Position numbers and translations under genes: made by a program
Source: Epiperipatus broadwayi
Lineage: Eukaryota > Onychophora > Udeonychophora > Euonychophora > Peripatidae
Direction: 5' to 3'
Length of the DNA stretch: 64,000 bases
Assembly: GCA_028023455.1 (NCBI GenBank)
Contig: JAQFVV010012477.1
Coordinates: 1,549,501-1,613,500 of the forward strand
Shown: positions 21,491 to 33,639 of the stretch, one piece after another
Position numbering within the stretch: position 1 is the first letter of the stretch
How the letters are laid out: every line of letters begins with the position of its first letter
Notes under the pieces: model-generated
The model's input: the letters and a program-made list of their open reading frames with translations, nothing else
Told to the model about the DNA's origin: nothing
Databases searched by the model: none

Positions 21491-24400
21491 TGAAATGGTA
21501 TTATTTGGCCATCATCCCATTTCACCTACTATGTTCCATAGTAGTATTTTTTACCTAATTCAAACCCATCCCAGTCTACATATATAAGCTTCTAATAATT
21601 TGTTTTTATATGAAATACTGTATATTTTCATGGATGTACATGTATTTGTATAGGTGCACACATCTAATATCTATATTATTGTTAGTATGCATATAATGCA
21701 TACACATTTATAAATTTATAATTTAATAAAATGAGATAATTTAAATTAAGTGCATGAACATTATTATATGTGTGTAATTACCTACATATATATGCAAAAG
21801 AAGTCGTTATGCAATAGAATTAAAAGCATTACAATTCCTTTAAATTAATAAATTTAAATTATTAGTTTTAGTTAAAAACTCTTTATTAAAAGGCTTTTGT
21901 ATATAAAATTCAATTCTTGTAGTAGTCACACATATATATATATATTAAAATTTTTATGAAATTAAACTTTTTTTAAAAAAAGTTATCTGTTTAGCCCAGA
22001 AAAGACCAACGTTTTTATTTTTATGTATTTTTAATTACTTATGAAAACTTTGTAAAAGTTGTAAACAGGTTGCTCAAATTACAGATTTTTCTGGTATAAA
22101 TAACTTTAAGCTTTGGTAGGGGGGGGTCATTCATTAATGTTTACCATGCCACTGCTCCTCTCCCTTTGCAGAGAAATTGTTCAATGCTAAAGCCAGAGTT
22201 CAAGCCCCATAGCCTGCAGAAAACATCAGAAATGGATCAGCCTAGCCAAGTATGATGGTGATCAACTACAGGAACCTCAATAAAAAAGATGCAGTAACAA
22301 TTTTTCCCCACAGAGCTCTTTAAAGTAACTCTAAGAATTTTATAAATAAATCTCTAAAAAACTATTAAGCTAGCTAATATTAATTGTGCACAAATTCTTA
22401 AACTGTAAAATGTTTAAAATAAATTAAAAACTGAGTTAATCTGTAAAATATGATTTAAAATTATAATTTAACTTCTAAAATAATACCTGTAAACTTGCCT
22501 ATTATGAACTTAAAATATAAAGCTCTAAATGATTGTTAATAATAACTTATTTAGTTATTATTCTATCTTTTTAATCTGTGGTCATGCCTTCTTTTTTGTT
22601 TTATATTTATTTATTTTATAATTTATGCTATGCACAGTTCAGAACAGAGATTGATTCTAGTAATAAAGTTTGAGGGGAAGGGATGCTTAGAGGCTCTCTT
22701 TGAATTAAATAAAGTTGTTCTTTAGCACACACACACAAATCTTCATTCTGAAAACCTAAATATTTTCATTAAGCTATTATATTTAGCTTACTATTATTAT
22801 TGTTATTATTATTAGGTTTGCAAGTCAATAAAGTAATTAGTTAATAAATGCAAGAATGTGTTATAAGCATATTTTATGTATTGCTTAAGTCTTAGATATG
22901 CTTTAATTCTCATTTTAGCTATATTATAATCTGTACAGATTTATTAAGAACTCGGATTTCTTTTAAGTATTCCTTTTTAACATGTTTTAAGAATGCTAAT
23001 TAATGAACTGGCATATGGTAGTTTTGCGTAACGAAACTATAGAATTTTGCATACTTTAAGTATTAATTAATATTATGTTTAGCATGGCAAATGCATTTTA
23101 GGAAGCACATGCATGCATATATGCTTTGCTGAATGTTTATATGAATGGGCCTCTGGTTTTAATGTTCACCCCATCTCCTTAGTTCAGACAGTTCTTCTTT
23201 AAAACTGGAATATGAGGGTCCAGATTGTTTTTCTAAGCTGCTCTGATCACTGAACTATGTGTTCACTTTATTTGCAGTGAGTCATATGGTCCATGGGAAC
23301 CAAGTACTTGGTACTGAATTTCCTGATTAACTCCACATTTGAGATGCACAACTCTCTAGTAATATATTGTACCAATATTGAAATTGGCACATGATAATTT
23401 ATCTAAAAACAAATTATTAAAATAATCTTTCATAAAAGAAAATGTATTTAAAAATTTAAGAGTTTTTTTACAGTTTATTTTCATAAAAGAGTTTGAAATA
23501 AAAGTTAGAAAATAATTGATTAAAAGGGGGAGGGGGAGTTTTGGTTAGAAAAGTTAAACTAAAAGTTTTATAAAAGGGAGTAGAGTCTATTATTAGTAGT
23601 TGAAATATAATTTAAAGTTTAAAAAATACAAATCTCTTTTCATTCGAATTAAAGAAAAATTAATCTTAAAACTAGTTATATATGTGCATATATATGTGCG
23701 ATTGTAAATAAAAATAAATGTATGCGTATTAAATATTAAAAAAATAAATGGAAGTTATCATTAAAAAACACAGCGATGGCTATTAATTAAAATATAAAAC
23801 AACAGGATTAAAAAGCTTGTCTCCAAAGGATTAGCTACTAATTAAAGATATAAAAACAACATGTTTGTAATGGCTACTACTAATTAAACAATCTTCAAAA
23901 ACATGTTGTCAAAGGATTAGTTATCAAAGGAATTTTGACAACAGATATTGCCGGAGTATATGAAAAGGACAACACATCACAGGTATAAATAGACCATTTT
24001 TTTATCGGACAATCAATTGAGTCAGTTAAGTTCAGAGAGGACAATCATTCAGTCGAGTAATTGTTTCAGTTCAGAAATGCAGTGTTAAAAACCCACGGGA
24101 AACACATGCCTCTCCACAGCCTGAAGTCCGATAAAAACTGCAAGATCTGCCCATGAAATAATGTCAGCGTAACAACTTGAAGAATCTCCATCAGTATCTA
24201 ATTGTCTCCAATAATAATAATCATGAATAATAAGGAAACTCATCAAGGAAACGTCCCAGCTGGCTGGAAATATTTGTAATGGAAGCAGCGAACAAGAAGA
24301 AACAAAGTTCTAAATCTATGTTCAAAATCCTAGGTAATAATATTTCATATTCTTATTTCTATAATAGCCATTGCATTAATTCATAAAACCTCCAGAGACA

Positions 24401-24970
24401 AGTAATTTGAACTCTATAAGCATGCATAAAATGAACTATTGATGTGCATGTTTGTGACTGCTATATGATTTTATAAATGTCAAACATTATTTATGCTTTC
24501 TCATAAAATATATTATAGTGTGTTAATTTAAAATGTGTGTGTTATTTTAGATTTATAAAATGTTTAAAATTAGTAAATGTTAGTTAATAAATTGTCTTTA
24601 AAATTAAACTATTTGTCGGTCAATTCTTTTTATCAGTTCTTTTTACCAATCTCTCTTACAATTATTTTCACCACTAATTATGTATAATCTGTTAGTGATT
24701 ACCGACAACTGAGCTAGTCATGGATACTTATGCATTGAGTTAGTGGCCATTGTTCAAAGTGCGTTGTTTATTCTTCTGAATAGATAGCTGGCATCTGTGT
24801 TTACACGAAACAAAAAAAAGTGCTTTAAACTCTGGTGTTGAACTCAGAAGAAGTTATGTCCTGGAAATGTAACACTAGTTATAAATTTTATAGTTATCAT
24901 TTGGGCATACATACTCTCTGAGTATGTTCTTCTCTGCCTAAGAGGCCGGTGTTTCGATTGACCCATATTC
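21491..24970. other. Unclassified block between TA tracts, with a TATA-like promoter and leader
   Basis: Begins after (TA)n with TGAAATGGTATT...TTTCACCTAC, which resembles the start of a block at 41,398, and ends GAACCCGGTACA before (TA)n at 24,967. Around 23,980 a GGTATAAATAGACC TATA box is followed by ~350 bases of less AT-rich, leader-like sequence ending in a donor-like CCTAGGTAATAA near 24,330. It may be a retroelement long terminal region or a non-coding transcript promoter. No long frame supports a protein. Confidence 0.3.
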
Positions 24971-25804
24971 GAACCCGGTACAATATATATATAATGCCAT
25001 AGTATCTGAAGTATTACTACAAAGCTTCAATTCATCCCTCCATTATGTAATATTTCAGCAGATCAATTGTAATCTGATTTGTACATATATAATCTGCATA
25101 GAGAGCCCATTGCAGCTCATTTAAGAGTTATTGAATGACTTTTATTAAATGTTAAGATAATAAATCATCATTCTTGTACCAACTTAACCATCATAAGCCT
25201 AATAGGTAGGGCATAATAGAATAAAGGTGTGAGTAGACCACAAATTTTAAAATTGTAATCAACTCTTTGAAATATAGTGCATCAGATGAGATACTGTTGT
25301 CAAACTTGCTCATCATTGTATATATCTGCATGTGTCCTTTAATGTGCTCTTGTGTATTTTATTTATATTGATTAATTAAAATATATTAAATTATAACCAC
25401 TGTGTTGAGTTTCATTTGCAATCCATTCCAACTTTTAGTTAAATCTCTTAATCCTAAATTTTAGTTAAGTTTTTTTTAAAATTAGTGTTACTTATTAATA
25501 TATGCATTATGTAGCCAGCCATGGGTATGTGTGTTTAAATTAATAGTAATTTAGTTAATATTCCCTGAGTCTCTTGCTCCACCCTTTGCTACTGATGGCA
25601 TGTGAACTAAGAAATTCAGAGTGTAATCTCATATATGTTGCTCATAGGGTAGTAAGTTATTGAGTATTGGTGGTGGATCTGAGGTGTGATCATATTTGAG
25701 GTCTCAACCCCTCATCTAGATCAGTCTTGGTATAAATTTGCCAAAACTCTGGATTTTGTTGTGTGAATGTACAAATATGATCGTTACAATATATAACACT
25801 AGTG
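24971..25804. other. Interval with no recognised gene
   Basis: Ends at GATCGTTACAATATATA (25,782), an LTR-style GTTACA end next to a TA tract. I could not pair it with a start. Otherwise nothing recognised. Confidence 0.3.
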
Positions 25805-25927
25805 GTATATGTCAACTATTAGTGTACAGTCAATTTAAAGTTCAATATAATTTTACATTTTCATTTTTATTGGCACACTAAATAAAAATGTAAAAAGATA
25901 TCATATTTTAAATTGACTGTACACTTT
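25805..25927. mobile_element. Compact MITE with 19-bp perfect terminal inverted repeats
   Basis: AGTGTACAGTCAATTTAAA at the left end is exactly inverted at the right end (TTTAAATTGACTGTACACT). Inner ATTTTACATTTT / AAAAATGTAAAAA arms add to the palindrome. Total about 120 bp, no coding content. The ends resemble the palindromes at 10.4 and 13.3 kb. Confidence 0.75.
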
Positions 25928-26098
25928 TTGTTGATATATATTTATATATTACTACATATTTCTGCTATAAGATAAAAATTGTACCTTGCATTTATATATA
26001 TATATAAACAGTATTTCAATAGCTCAAACAAGCTTATTTTTTATGATATATGCTATAAGAAAAAGAATTCAAATCATCTTTATCTATGATTCTCGCCA

Positions 26099-26138
26099 TC
26101 CCCAGACTGGTTTCAAGCTGTGCTCTCTTCAGTGAGGA
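26099..26138 (-). ncRNA. Hammerhead ribozyme-like motif with complete core
   Basis: Best core in the window. Minus strand: stem I TCCTCA/TGGGGA (six pairs), CTGAAGA (matches CUGANGA), stem II GAGC/GCTT with loop ACA (four pairs, one wobble), intact GAA, minimal stem III ACCAGT, and C of a GTC triplet. Every base usually invariant in the hammerhead core is present. Self-cleavage is predicted, not shown. Confidence 0.75.
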
Positions 26139-26532
26139 ACTAGGACAGCAGATTTAAAAAACTAACTCAAGATAAGCATTTATCTAAAAGTTAACTCTTA
26201 AGAAAAGATCTGCAATTTTTAGACTTCTGCAAGTTTTTAAATTCAGCACTTCAACTAAAATAATCATATGGGTCTGAACTTAAATCAGACACCCATATAT
26301 TAATGGGCTTTGTAATTTAATTTAGCCAAATCCCCCAATAGCAAAATAATAATAGTAATAAAACCATGTTGTATGTCACTTGATCTATATAGCTTGCATT
26401 TACCAATATGATTATTTTAGTCGGAGAGATGAATTTAAAAACTTGTAGAAGTCTAAAAATTTCAGAACTTTTTAAGAGTTAACTTTTAGATAAATGCTTA
26501 TCTTGAGTTAGTTTTTTGAATCTGGTATTCCA

Positions 26533-26577
26533 ACACCTTACTGAAAAGAGCCATACTTCAAAACCAGTCTGGGGATG
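26533..26577 (+). ncRNA. Inactivated hammerhead-like motif, partner arm
   Basis: Aligned with the 26.1-kb motif but with CTGAAAA in place of CTGAAGA and AAA in place of GAA. Two core guanines are lost, so this arm should be inactive while its partner may be active. Confidence 0.6.
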
Positions 26578-26735
26578 GGGGAAATCACAGATAAAGATGA
26601 TTTGAATGCTTTTTTTTGTAGCATTTATCATAAATAAAATAAACTTGTTTGAGCTATTGAAATACTCTTTATATTACATATTGCTAAATGTAAGCTATAT
26701 AGATCATGTGACATACATGATTTTATTACTATATA

Positions 26736-28720
26736 TATATATATATAGCACCCTTCATTAAAAGAAAACTACTGAAGTAAAGAATCCGGCTAAGAAGAAT
26801 ATATCAATATTAAACTGCAATTGGGTTATATAAACAATTTCTATATGTAAATAAGCATTTATTTTTATAGCTGTAAATAAGCATTTATTTTTATAGTGCT
26901 ATGTCTTATAAATTGTAATACCTTAAAGAGCAGCCTTTCCAAGCTATTGTGCATGCACTTTTTACGAGTGTTAATAATAAATGAATACTTTCATTCCCAA
27001 CACAAGATATAGTATTTATGAAAGAATAAAATGAATCCACTTATTCTTTCCAACCCAAATGCTTATATATGGGAAAATCTTAAGTACTGGAAATGAAAGC
27101 ATGAGGATAGACCACTCACTTTAAATTACTGTTTACGATCTGTTCTGACTAGGTCACGATACATTATTAAAATACAATATCTAATTAAACAATATTTTTC
27201 AATAATTAAAAATATAAGAAAACTTATTGAATTAAAATACCATAAAACTTAGGTTCATAATAAATAATTAGGGTTCCAACTATAATACTCAATCTATTCA
27301 TTTTCCTAATAAATTTAACTTATAACTAGCTCAATATTATAAATAAAATAAAGTTCTGTCAAAAATAATAAATACAACTATAAAATTCTTAACATGAGAT
27401 GTTCAATAAGATACACTGGCTTAAACATTAAGGATACATCCCAAAAGATACATTCCCAATGCTTAAACATATTACCCCACCAAATTCACATAATAAAACT
27501 ACCACGTAATATGCTTATGTCTTTAAAACACACATCTAATAATCCTAAGATATGGTTTATAAATTTGCTACAGAAATAACAATAAATTTACTTAATATTC
27601 CTTTAATAAAATATTAACTAATAATTTTACTCATATAACTTAGATATTTACCAATTTTCAAGCAATTATATTGAATTTAAATATATTAAATCTCAATTTT
27701 AAAATTTAATTCTAATTTAAAAAAATCAAAACCTAACTAATAAACTAACAAATAAACGTACCAATTTTTCAATTTCAATAAAAGCATTTAAAAACATATT
27801 TGCTTTTTTATACTATCATTCTCATTTGTAAAGGAAAGACTATTCCTTTTTCATTAAAATGTCACAAATGTTAATTGAAATATCATACAGATTTAATTTT
27901 TGACCCCCCCCCAAAAAAAAAAAAAACCCACACACATTACATTAATTTATCTTTGTTTATAAACACAGCAAAATATCTATCAATTAATCTATTTAGAGTT
28001 CTGCAAGATATCAAATAATATCTCGGAACTTATACTAAATCAGTACAAACTTTCTATTGTGTAACAGATTCTTAAAATATATAATTGATCAAATAATAGC
28101 AATATATTTGCACACCAAATATATAAAAGATAAAATCTCCGCATTATTATGTGTAATACAAAAATACTATAGTCTTTTTACATAAGTATATACAATGAAA
28201 GTTTTTAGGACAAATATACATTTAAATATAAAATTAATTGAATGATAATAATCATTTTTCTGTTTATATTATATATAATTCTTTGTACTAATAATGTCAC
28301 CAAGTTATAGGTAAAAAATAAATCTCACTTTTACCTGATGTACAAGATCTTTTATTGATAATCAATTTGAACAATAATAAACATAATAGCTGATAGAAAA
28401 TCGGTCAAGAAATTTTTGTAGCTTTATGTGAATTTTATTATTTGATATATCCATTAAGTTTAAATGTTTATTACTTACCATCTATAAAACTGTATCAGAA
28501 CAATAATAATATTTGCCACTTTATTTGCAAACAAATATTTAAAAAAACATTTTTTTTCTGAAATTTGCCTCACTTGATAGCCACTTTGTAGTTACCATGG
28601 TTTTAATGTGTTCTTATCACCAGAAGATGAAACTGAGCTTGTTAGTAGGTGTTTATAATGTTACATAAATCAGATACTAAAGGATACAGAATTATTATAC
28701 CCAAGGAATCAAAGTTTATA
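26736..28720. other. AT-rich interval, nothing recognised
   Basis: No gene. A 27-base phrase TGTAAATAAGCATTTATTTT is repeated in tandem near 26,845-26,900. Short frames near 27,400 lack any family signature. Confidence 0.35.
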
Positions 28721-28801
28721 TATATATATATATATGTTTCACTGCTACAAGCAGACTTCTCAAGTGTAAAGAACTACAAAAACTACACAATATATATAAT
28801 A

Positions 28802-29398
28802 TTAAAAACTACCCACAAATCCATTCACTTCCCATCCACCCTTAATATTAAAAGAACTCTTAAATAAGTTAATTGCTTCAGAATAATAAATTTTCAATAA
28901 TAAAGACTCTTTAATTGTTCTTTTGATTTCATTTCTCTCAAAGAAGACAACCTTAGCTTCATCAAAATCAATAGTGTGGCCTGTATCTTTTTCATGGACA
29001 TATAAAGCAGAACTAAAATATCTATTTTTAACTCTACTTTTATGAACCTTTATTCTTTCATTTAAACTCAAACTACTCTGACCTATGTAAACCTTCTTAC
29101 AAAATAAACAAGGAATAACACCAGGAATAGTCTTTCTATCAAAAACTTCTTTTGTATTATTTAATAAATTATTCAATGTAACACCCCTTTTCCAAGCAAT
29201 TTTCTTATTTCCAAACAATATACTATTTCTACACACAATTTTATAAGAAGACAATTTAAATGGCAAAGAAATAAAATCATATTTTTCTTTAACCTTTACA
29301 TCCTTACAAATATTACTATTAAATAAAATACTTTTAACAAATTTATCAGAGTATCCAACACTCAAGTAATCTTTATAAAATTGATATTTCTGAAACAA
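28802..29398 (-). pseudogene. PLE GIY-YIG protein, left arm
   Basis: Open for 198 codons. The N-terminal ~100 residues are the linker after the PLE reverse transcriptase (MFQKYQFYKDYLSVGYSDKF, later NSILFGNKKIAWKRGVTLNN). The nuclease follows with IPCLFCKKVYIGQSSLSLNE, RIKVHKSRVKNRYF, VHEKDTGHTIDFDEAK, FERNEIKRTIKESLL. Against the right arm (GVVYFIPC) this arm has an in-frame three-residue deletion removing the VYF part of the GIY motif, so its endonuclease is probably dead although the frame is open. No RT is present. Confidence 0.75.
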
Positions 29399-29528
29399 AG
29401 CAACCCCACTAGAATTATTTAATTTAATATTTCTATGACAATAATTCCTTAAAGCAGATACTTTATGAGATACAAACTGATAGCTATCAGGTTTAATTAT
29501 CAGGTTTAATGTAGAAACTAATTGTTTA

Positions 29529-30274
29529 TTGTGCAGTCATTTAGTTAAAAGTAAAGAATTAAGATCTATAATTAAACCTGATAGCTATCAGTCTGTATCT
29601 CATAAAGTAGCTGCTTTAAGGAATTATTGTCATAGAAATATTAAATTAAATAATTCTAGTGGGGTAGCTTTGTTTCAGAAATATCAATTTTATAAAGATT
29701 ACTTGAGTGTTGGATACTCTGATAAATTTGTTAAAAGTATTTTATTTAATAGTAATATTTGTAAGGATGTAAAGGTTAAAGAAAAACATGATTTTATTTC
29801 TTTGCCATTTAAATTGTCTTCTTATAAAATTGTGTGTAGAAATAGTATATTGTTTGGAAATAAGAAAATTGCTTGGAAAAGGGGTGTTACATTGAATAAT
29901 TTATTGAATAATACAAAAAAAGTTTTTGATAAAAAGACTATTCCTGGTGTAGTATATTTTATTCCTTGTTTATTTTGTAAGAAGGTTTACATAGGTCAGA
30001 GTAGTTTGAGTTTAAATGAAAGAATAAAGGTTCATAAAAGTAGAGTTAAAATAGATATCTTAGTTTTGCTTTATATGTGCATGAAAAAGATACAGGTGAC
30101 ACTATTGATTTTGATGAAGCTAAGTATGTCTTCTTTGAGAGAAATGAAATCAAAAGAAGAATTAAAGAGTCTTTATTATTGAAAATTTATTATTCTGAAG
30201 CAATTAACTTATTTAAGAGTTCTTTTAATATTAAGGGTGGATGGGAAGTGAATGGATTTGTGGGTAGTTTTTAA
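29529..30274 (+). pseudogene. PLE GIY-YIG protein, right arm, frameshifted
   Basis: Plus-strand copy reading through VVYFIPCLFCKKVYIGQSSL with the GIY half intact, then HKSRVK, where one A is missing from an A run near 30,049. The rest of the domain continues in another frame from 30,077 (HEKDTGDTIDFDEAK, FERNEIKRRIKESLL, FKSSFNIKGGWEVN). The start at 29,529 is arbitrary because the element is 5'-truncated. Each arm therefore carries a different lesion. Confidence 0.75.
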
Positions 30275-30314
30275 TATTATATATATATATATTGTGTAGT
30301 TTTTGTAGTTCTTT

Positions 30315-30358
30315 ACACTTGAGAAGTCTGCTTGTAGCAGTGAAACCTTAGGTTGTGT
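30315..30358 (+). ncRNA. Hammerhead-like motif with altered 3-8 pair
   Basis: Stem I ACAC/GTGT, box TTGAGAA, stem II CTGC/GCAG with loop TTGTA, intact GAA (30,342-30,344), stem III ACC/GGT with loop TTA, and T of a GTT triplet. The canonical box is CUGANGA. Here positions 3 and 8 are U and A, which can still form a Watson-Crick pair in place of C-G. The left arm (28,738-28,775, minus) has the same box but is cut after GAAAC. Confidence 0.5.
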
Positions 30359-30425
30359 TTTTATATTATTTTTATGCTGGTCTGGTTTAATTTTGGATTT
30401 GGGGTAGTTTTGATTTGATATATAT

Positions 30426-30870
30426 ATATATATATATGAATTGACATATTAAGGGCCTATATGAGAGGTGACAGAGTGTCCTTAAGTCAACATGGATACA
30501 ACATTAATATTGGAATCAATGGGGCATTGAGCAGTCCATCATCAAATTTTCAATGAAATGGATGACTTAAGAGTTAGTGGGTGGAGATAATTAAAGCCTA
30601 TCCATTGATGTGGGAAGATTTTCTATTTTAATATAAGGTGAGCCTGTGTATTGATGATCTAGACTAACTGATGAGTGGTTCCTCAGCATGAAATACATAT
30701 ATTTGAGATCATTTCTCTTTTTCACATCAATGTGGTCATGTGTACCAGCTATGTAAGATGGAGTGAATATCTATAGGAAGGTTGAAAATATGAGTTCAAA
30801 TCCCTCCTAATTATATTACATTTAGTACAGACAAAGTATGTGTATTTAAATCTTATATATATATATATAA
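30426..30870 (+). mobile_element. SINE-like repeat with hammerhead-like motif and B box
   Basis: Starts TTGACATATTAAGGGCC and ends in (TA)n near 30,868. The same order of phrases occurs at 44,287-45,235: GACATATTAAG, a GAAGCCTxTCC segment, TTTTAATATAA, the hammerhead module, ATGTGTACCAG, then GAGTTCAAATCCC (30,791-30,803), which is an exact RNA polymerase III B box. A clear A box was not found. No coding content. Non-autonomous retroelement, family unnamed. Confidence 0.65.
30656..30710 (+). ncRNA. Hammerhead ribozyme-like motif with complete core
   Basis: Outer stem I GATCT/AGATC and inner CTAA/TTTG (one mismatch) with an AGA bulge. Then intact CTGATGA (30,668-30,674), stem II GTG/CAT, intact GAA (30,690-30,692), stem III ATA/TAT with loop CA, and A as the NUH base (30,701). 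Related copies at 44.5, 45.0 and 41.1 kb. Confidence 0.65.
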
Positions 30871-32060
30871 CTTTTTGACAGTTTTGACAGTCTTTCATCA
30901 AAGTTTTTTATTTATTTTTTCAGGTAAATATCTTTTAAAATATAGAAAGTTCATTTGTTTTTAAAAGAAAAAAGATTTTTTGAATTTACTTTTTTTTATT
31001 TCAAAATAAAATTGTCATTTTCACTAAAGATAATTTGATTCAAATTCTGGTCCTTGTGGTCTCATTTTCAATATTTAAACAAAAATCCTCAGAGTTTTTC
31101 TCTTTCTTTCTCTTTTTTATGAACAATAATGGAAACAAATGATTTTGTACACACAAATGACTTTTATTACTTTTTTTCTTGTTTTATTTTTAGTTGCAAA
31201 AGTTATTTACTTTTAAAATTTGTTAATTTAAAAAACTTTAACTGTCATTTTGAAAAAAATATTTAAAATAATCATTCTCAATATATATATAGCACATTCT
31301 GCTCTCCAACTATTCTGTATATATATATAGTGCATCTGTACTTTACATATAGATAAAATAATATATGTATAAACTATTTGATCAAATCTCTGGGTAAGTT
31401 GGTCCCTTCTAAAGCAGTAGACTTACTTATTTCCATCTTCAGGAAAAGTATAATCTGGTAAGTTTAAGTATAAATACAATCAGAACCATTTGTTTAGAAT
31501 TTGAAAGACTTCAGGCATATTGCCTATTGCACAATATGAGCTATGAAGCACATAAAAGTGGGTCTTGTTTCCATGTGAATTCAAACTCTACCATTGAGAC
31601 ACTAGCAGCAGCATGCACTCTCTTTTGCCTTCTGTTATAACTTTATAGTAATCATGATGTCATAATCTGTAAAAAAAAACTTTCCAATCTTTTTATAGTC
31701 AGTGTGGAATTTTAAATAACTCAATAATTAAAAGTAAATTTCTATCTCTTGATTGAAAAAATTAATGACTTTTTCCAATTCATCTTAATCCTTTCAAAAA
31801 CAATTTTGTAGGATTTTTATCAAAATATGATAATTATAATTCCTCGGTTAGAGACATGTAAACACAGTCTTCCCATTAATGTTAAGATAATAAAATAAAT
31901 TCTAAATCTGTCTTTATCAGTAGCTAATTTGAATTAATAAATATTATTGATAATTACTCATGTTGTTTTAATTCCCACGGACATGAATTTTTTAGCCTGT
32001 TAAATAATTGTTATTTTTTACATATGTAGATATATAAAAATAGTATATATTTCACATCTC
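30871..32060. other. AT-rich interval, nothing recognised
   Basis: No gene or clear repeat. Two TA tracts near 31,285 and 31,320. Confidence 0.35.
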
Positions 32061-32153
32061 TTTCCATTTAGACTATGTCTATGACAACAAGTCGATTGCA
32101 ACACATTTTCAAAATAAAAAGTTGATCTTATGAACACAAAAGTTGGCCACCCC
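32061..32153 (-). mobile_element. hAT-type transposon terminus
   Basis: Reads on the minus strand as CAGGGGTGGCCAACTTTTGT from 32,153 inward, the classic end of many animal hAT elements, followed by hAT-like subterminal sequence. CATTAGTA next to it (32,154-32,161) could be one copy of the 8-bp target duplication. I did not find the opposite end or a transposase, so only a terminus or a MITE fragment remains. Confidence 0.6.
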
Positions 32154-32161
32154 TGCATTAG

Positions 32162-33639
32162 TATATATAGTCATTGCTCCACATGTAAATGCATTAGTAA
32201 ATGATATGCTTATATAGAATCAAGATAAAGTATAGGTGGTTCATTCTATACTTGCATTTGTTTACATATAGCTCACTCGGGGTTTTCAGTACTTCTACTT
32301 TATTAACTCTCTGGTGTTACTTTCACAATTCATTATTTTCTTTGTTCTCATATTTTCAACATAGAATTTAAGATTTTATTAGAAAATAATAAATTTGATT
32401 TTATTTGATAGATATCTTTGTTTACTATTTAAATAAATTTTAAATGTTCACTTTTTTTTCTATAAATATTTTTTAAAATGTGCTCGTAATCAAAACCAAA
32501 TATTAGACATCATTATTTCTAGAAAGATTATTTTCATTTTACAAAATCAACAAAATCATTATTTGTCATTTTTTTAAAAAATCTGAGTGGATATTTATTT
32601 ATTTCCCTTATATCTTATGAAATATGCTTTAAAAGTTTAAAAAGTTTTCAATATTTATTGCAAAATTACAATATTTTCATACTCATTATTGTAATTAGCT
32701 TGCTTACATAGAAAGCTACTTTTATGTAACTTTAGGCCATATTTGCATTGTTTGCTAATATAACATCTACTTTTGAAAATAAAATATTTCTGTACAAAAT
32801 AAGTTATTAATAATTTATATTTTGATATCTAATACATATTTTGTAAATTATTTTGTAGAAAATATCTAAAATTGCAATAAATTCACAAATAAACATGTTT
32901 TTGAGTATATCAAATCATTTTTTTAAACAATGTTATAAAAATTGTAATGTCAAAAACTTGTCAGAATACAATAGAGGCACTTATCAGGGTGGAGCTAAAT
33001 TCTATTGTTTTGAGGAATTTTTTAATTTTCTTGCCATCTATGAAATTTTTTTCACATTAAAATTTTATAGTGTAACATATATAAGAAAATATGCATATTA
33101 CTGTATAACTCTTGCAGAAATTTTCACTAAGGAGTGAATTAATGAAAAAATGTAGCAATTTGTATGAAAACTAAGTATAGTTAAATCAATATTTTGAAAT
33201 TTTGTAAAAAGTTTTACTTTTCTAAAATACTTTATGCAATGAAATACTGTACATCAAATTCAGAAAAAATAATAATGGAGGAATAAAATGCATGGTCTTT
33301 TGACATACATTGAAGAAATTTTATAAATATATGCAATTATTGTATGCTCAGCTCAAAGACTTTCATAGCTGCCAAACATTAAAATTTGTGTATTTTAATG
33401 AAGTTTTTTTGTTGGTTTATATATATTTGGGGTTATTTGTTTATACTTTACTTTAAATAGCATATAATTGAAATCATGAAGTCAGATGGTCAGTAGTTTG
33501 GAAATCCACTGCATATATAAATATGTGTGTTTACAATTAATTTGTATTAAGATAAATTTAAAATTAAACTATAATAAACTTATAAATAATGAAAATGATC
33601 TACATGCAGTGCATTATCCTATTCTGAAAAACTTAACTT
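32162..33639. other. AT-rich interval, nothing recognised
   Basis: No gene. An 80-codon plus frame near 32,895 is compositional and shows no family signature. Confidence 0.35.

Larger units (their letters stand above)
26015..26735. mobile_element. Palindromic repeat with hammerhead-like modules and a conserved hairpin
   Basis: The left arm is antisense (about 26,015-26,260, continuing through the loop to 26,395) and the right arm is sense (about 26,420-26,735). Shared phrases include GAGCTATTGAAATACT at the outer ends and TTAACTTTTAGATAAATGC. After its 3' end the right arm runs on into the unit's head (GCTATATAGATCATGTGAC), which in the left copy lies at the opposite end, so the two copies are circularly permuted. 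A hairpin at 26,267-26,297 (TATGGGT/ACCCATA around CTGA/TCAG) is shared with the 466-bp family. No open frame. Confidence 0.75.
28736..30425. mobile_element. Inverted dimer of a PLE GIY-YIG region with its 3' tail
   Basis: Near-identical arms of ~765-780 bp (28,736-29,500 and 29,568-30,345) surround a loop of ~68 bases. Each arm codes for the segment after RT plus the GIY-YIG endonuclease, ends in GGWEVNGFVGSF and a stop, and then has a short tail with a hammerhead-like module. The left arm stops right after GAAAC and runs into (TA)n. The right arm continues ~80 bases to another (TA)n at 30,419. High arm identity implies a recent origin or gene conversion. Confidence 0.85.

Noticed and set aside
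22130-22290. Possible SINE (GAGTTCAAGCCCC resembles a B box)
   Set aside because: No A box at the right distance and no second copy found in the window.
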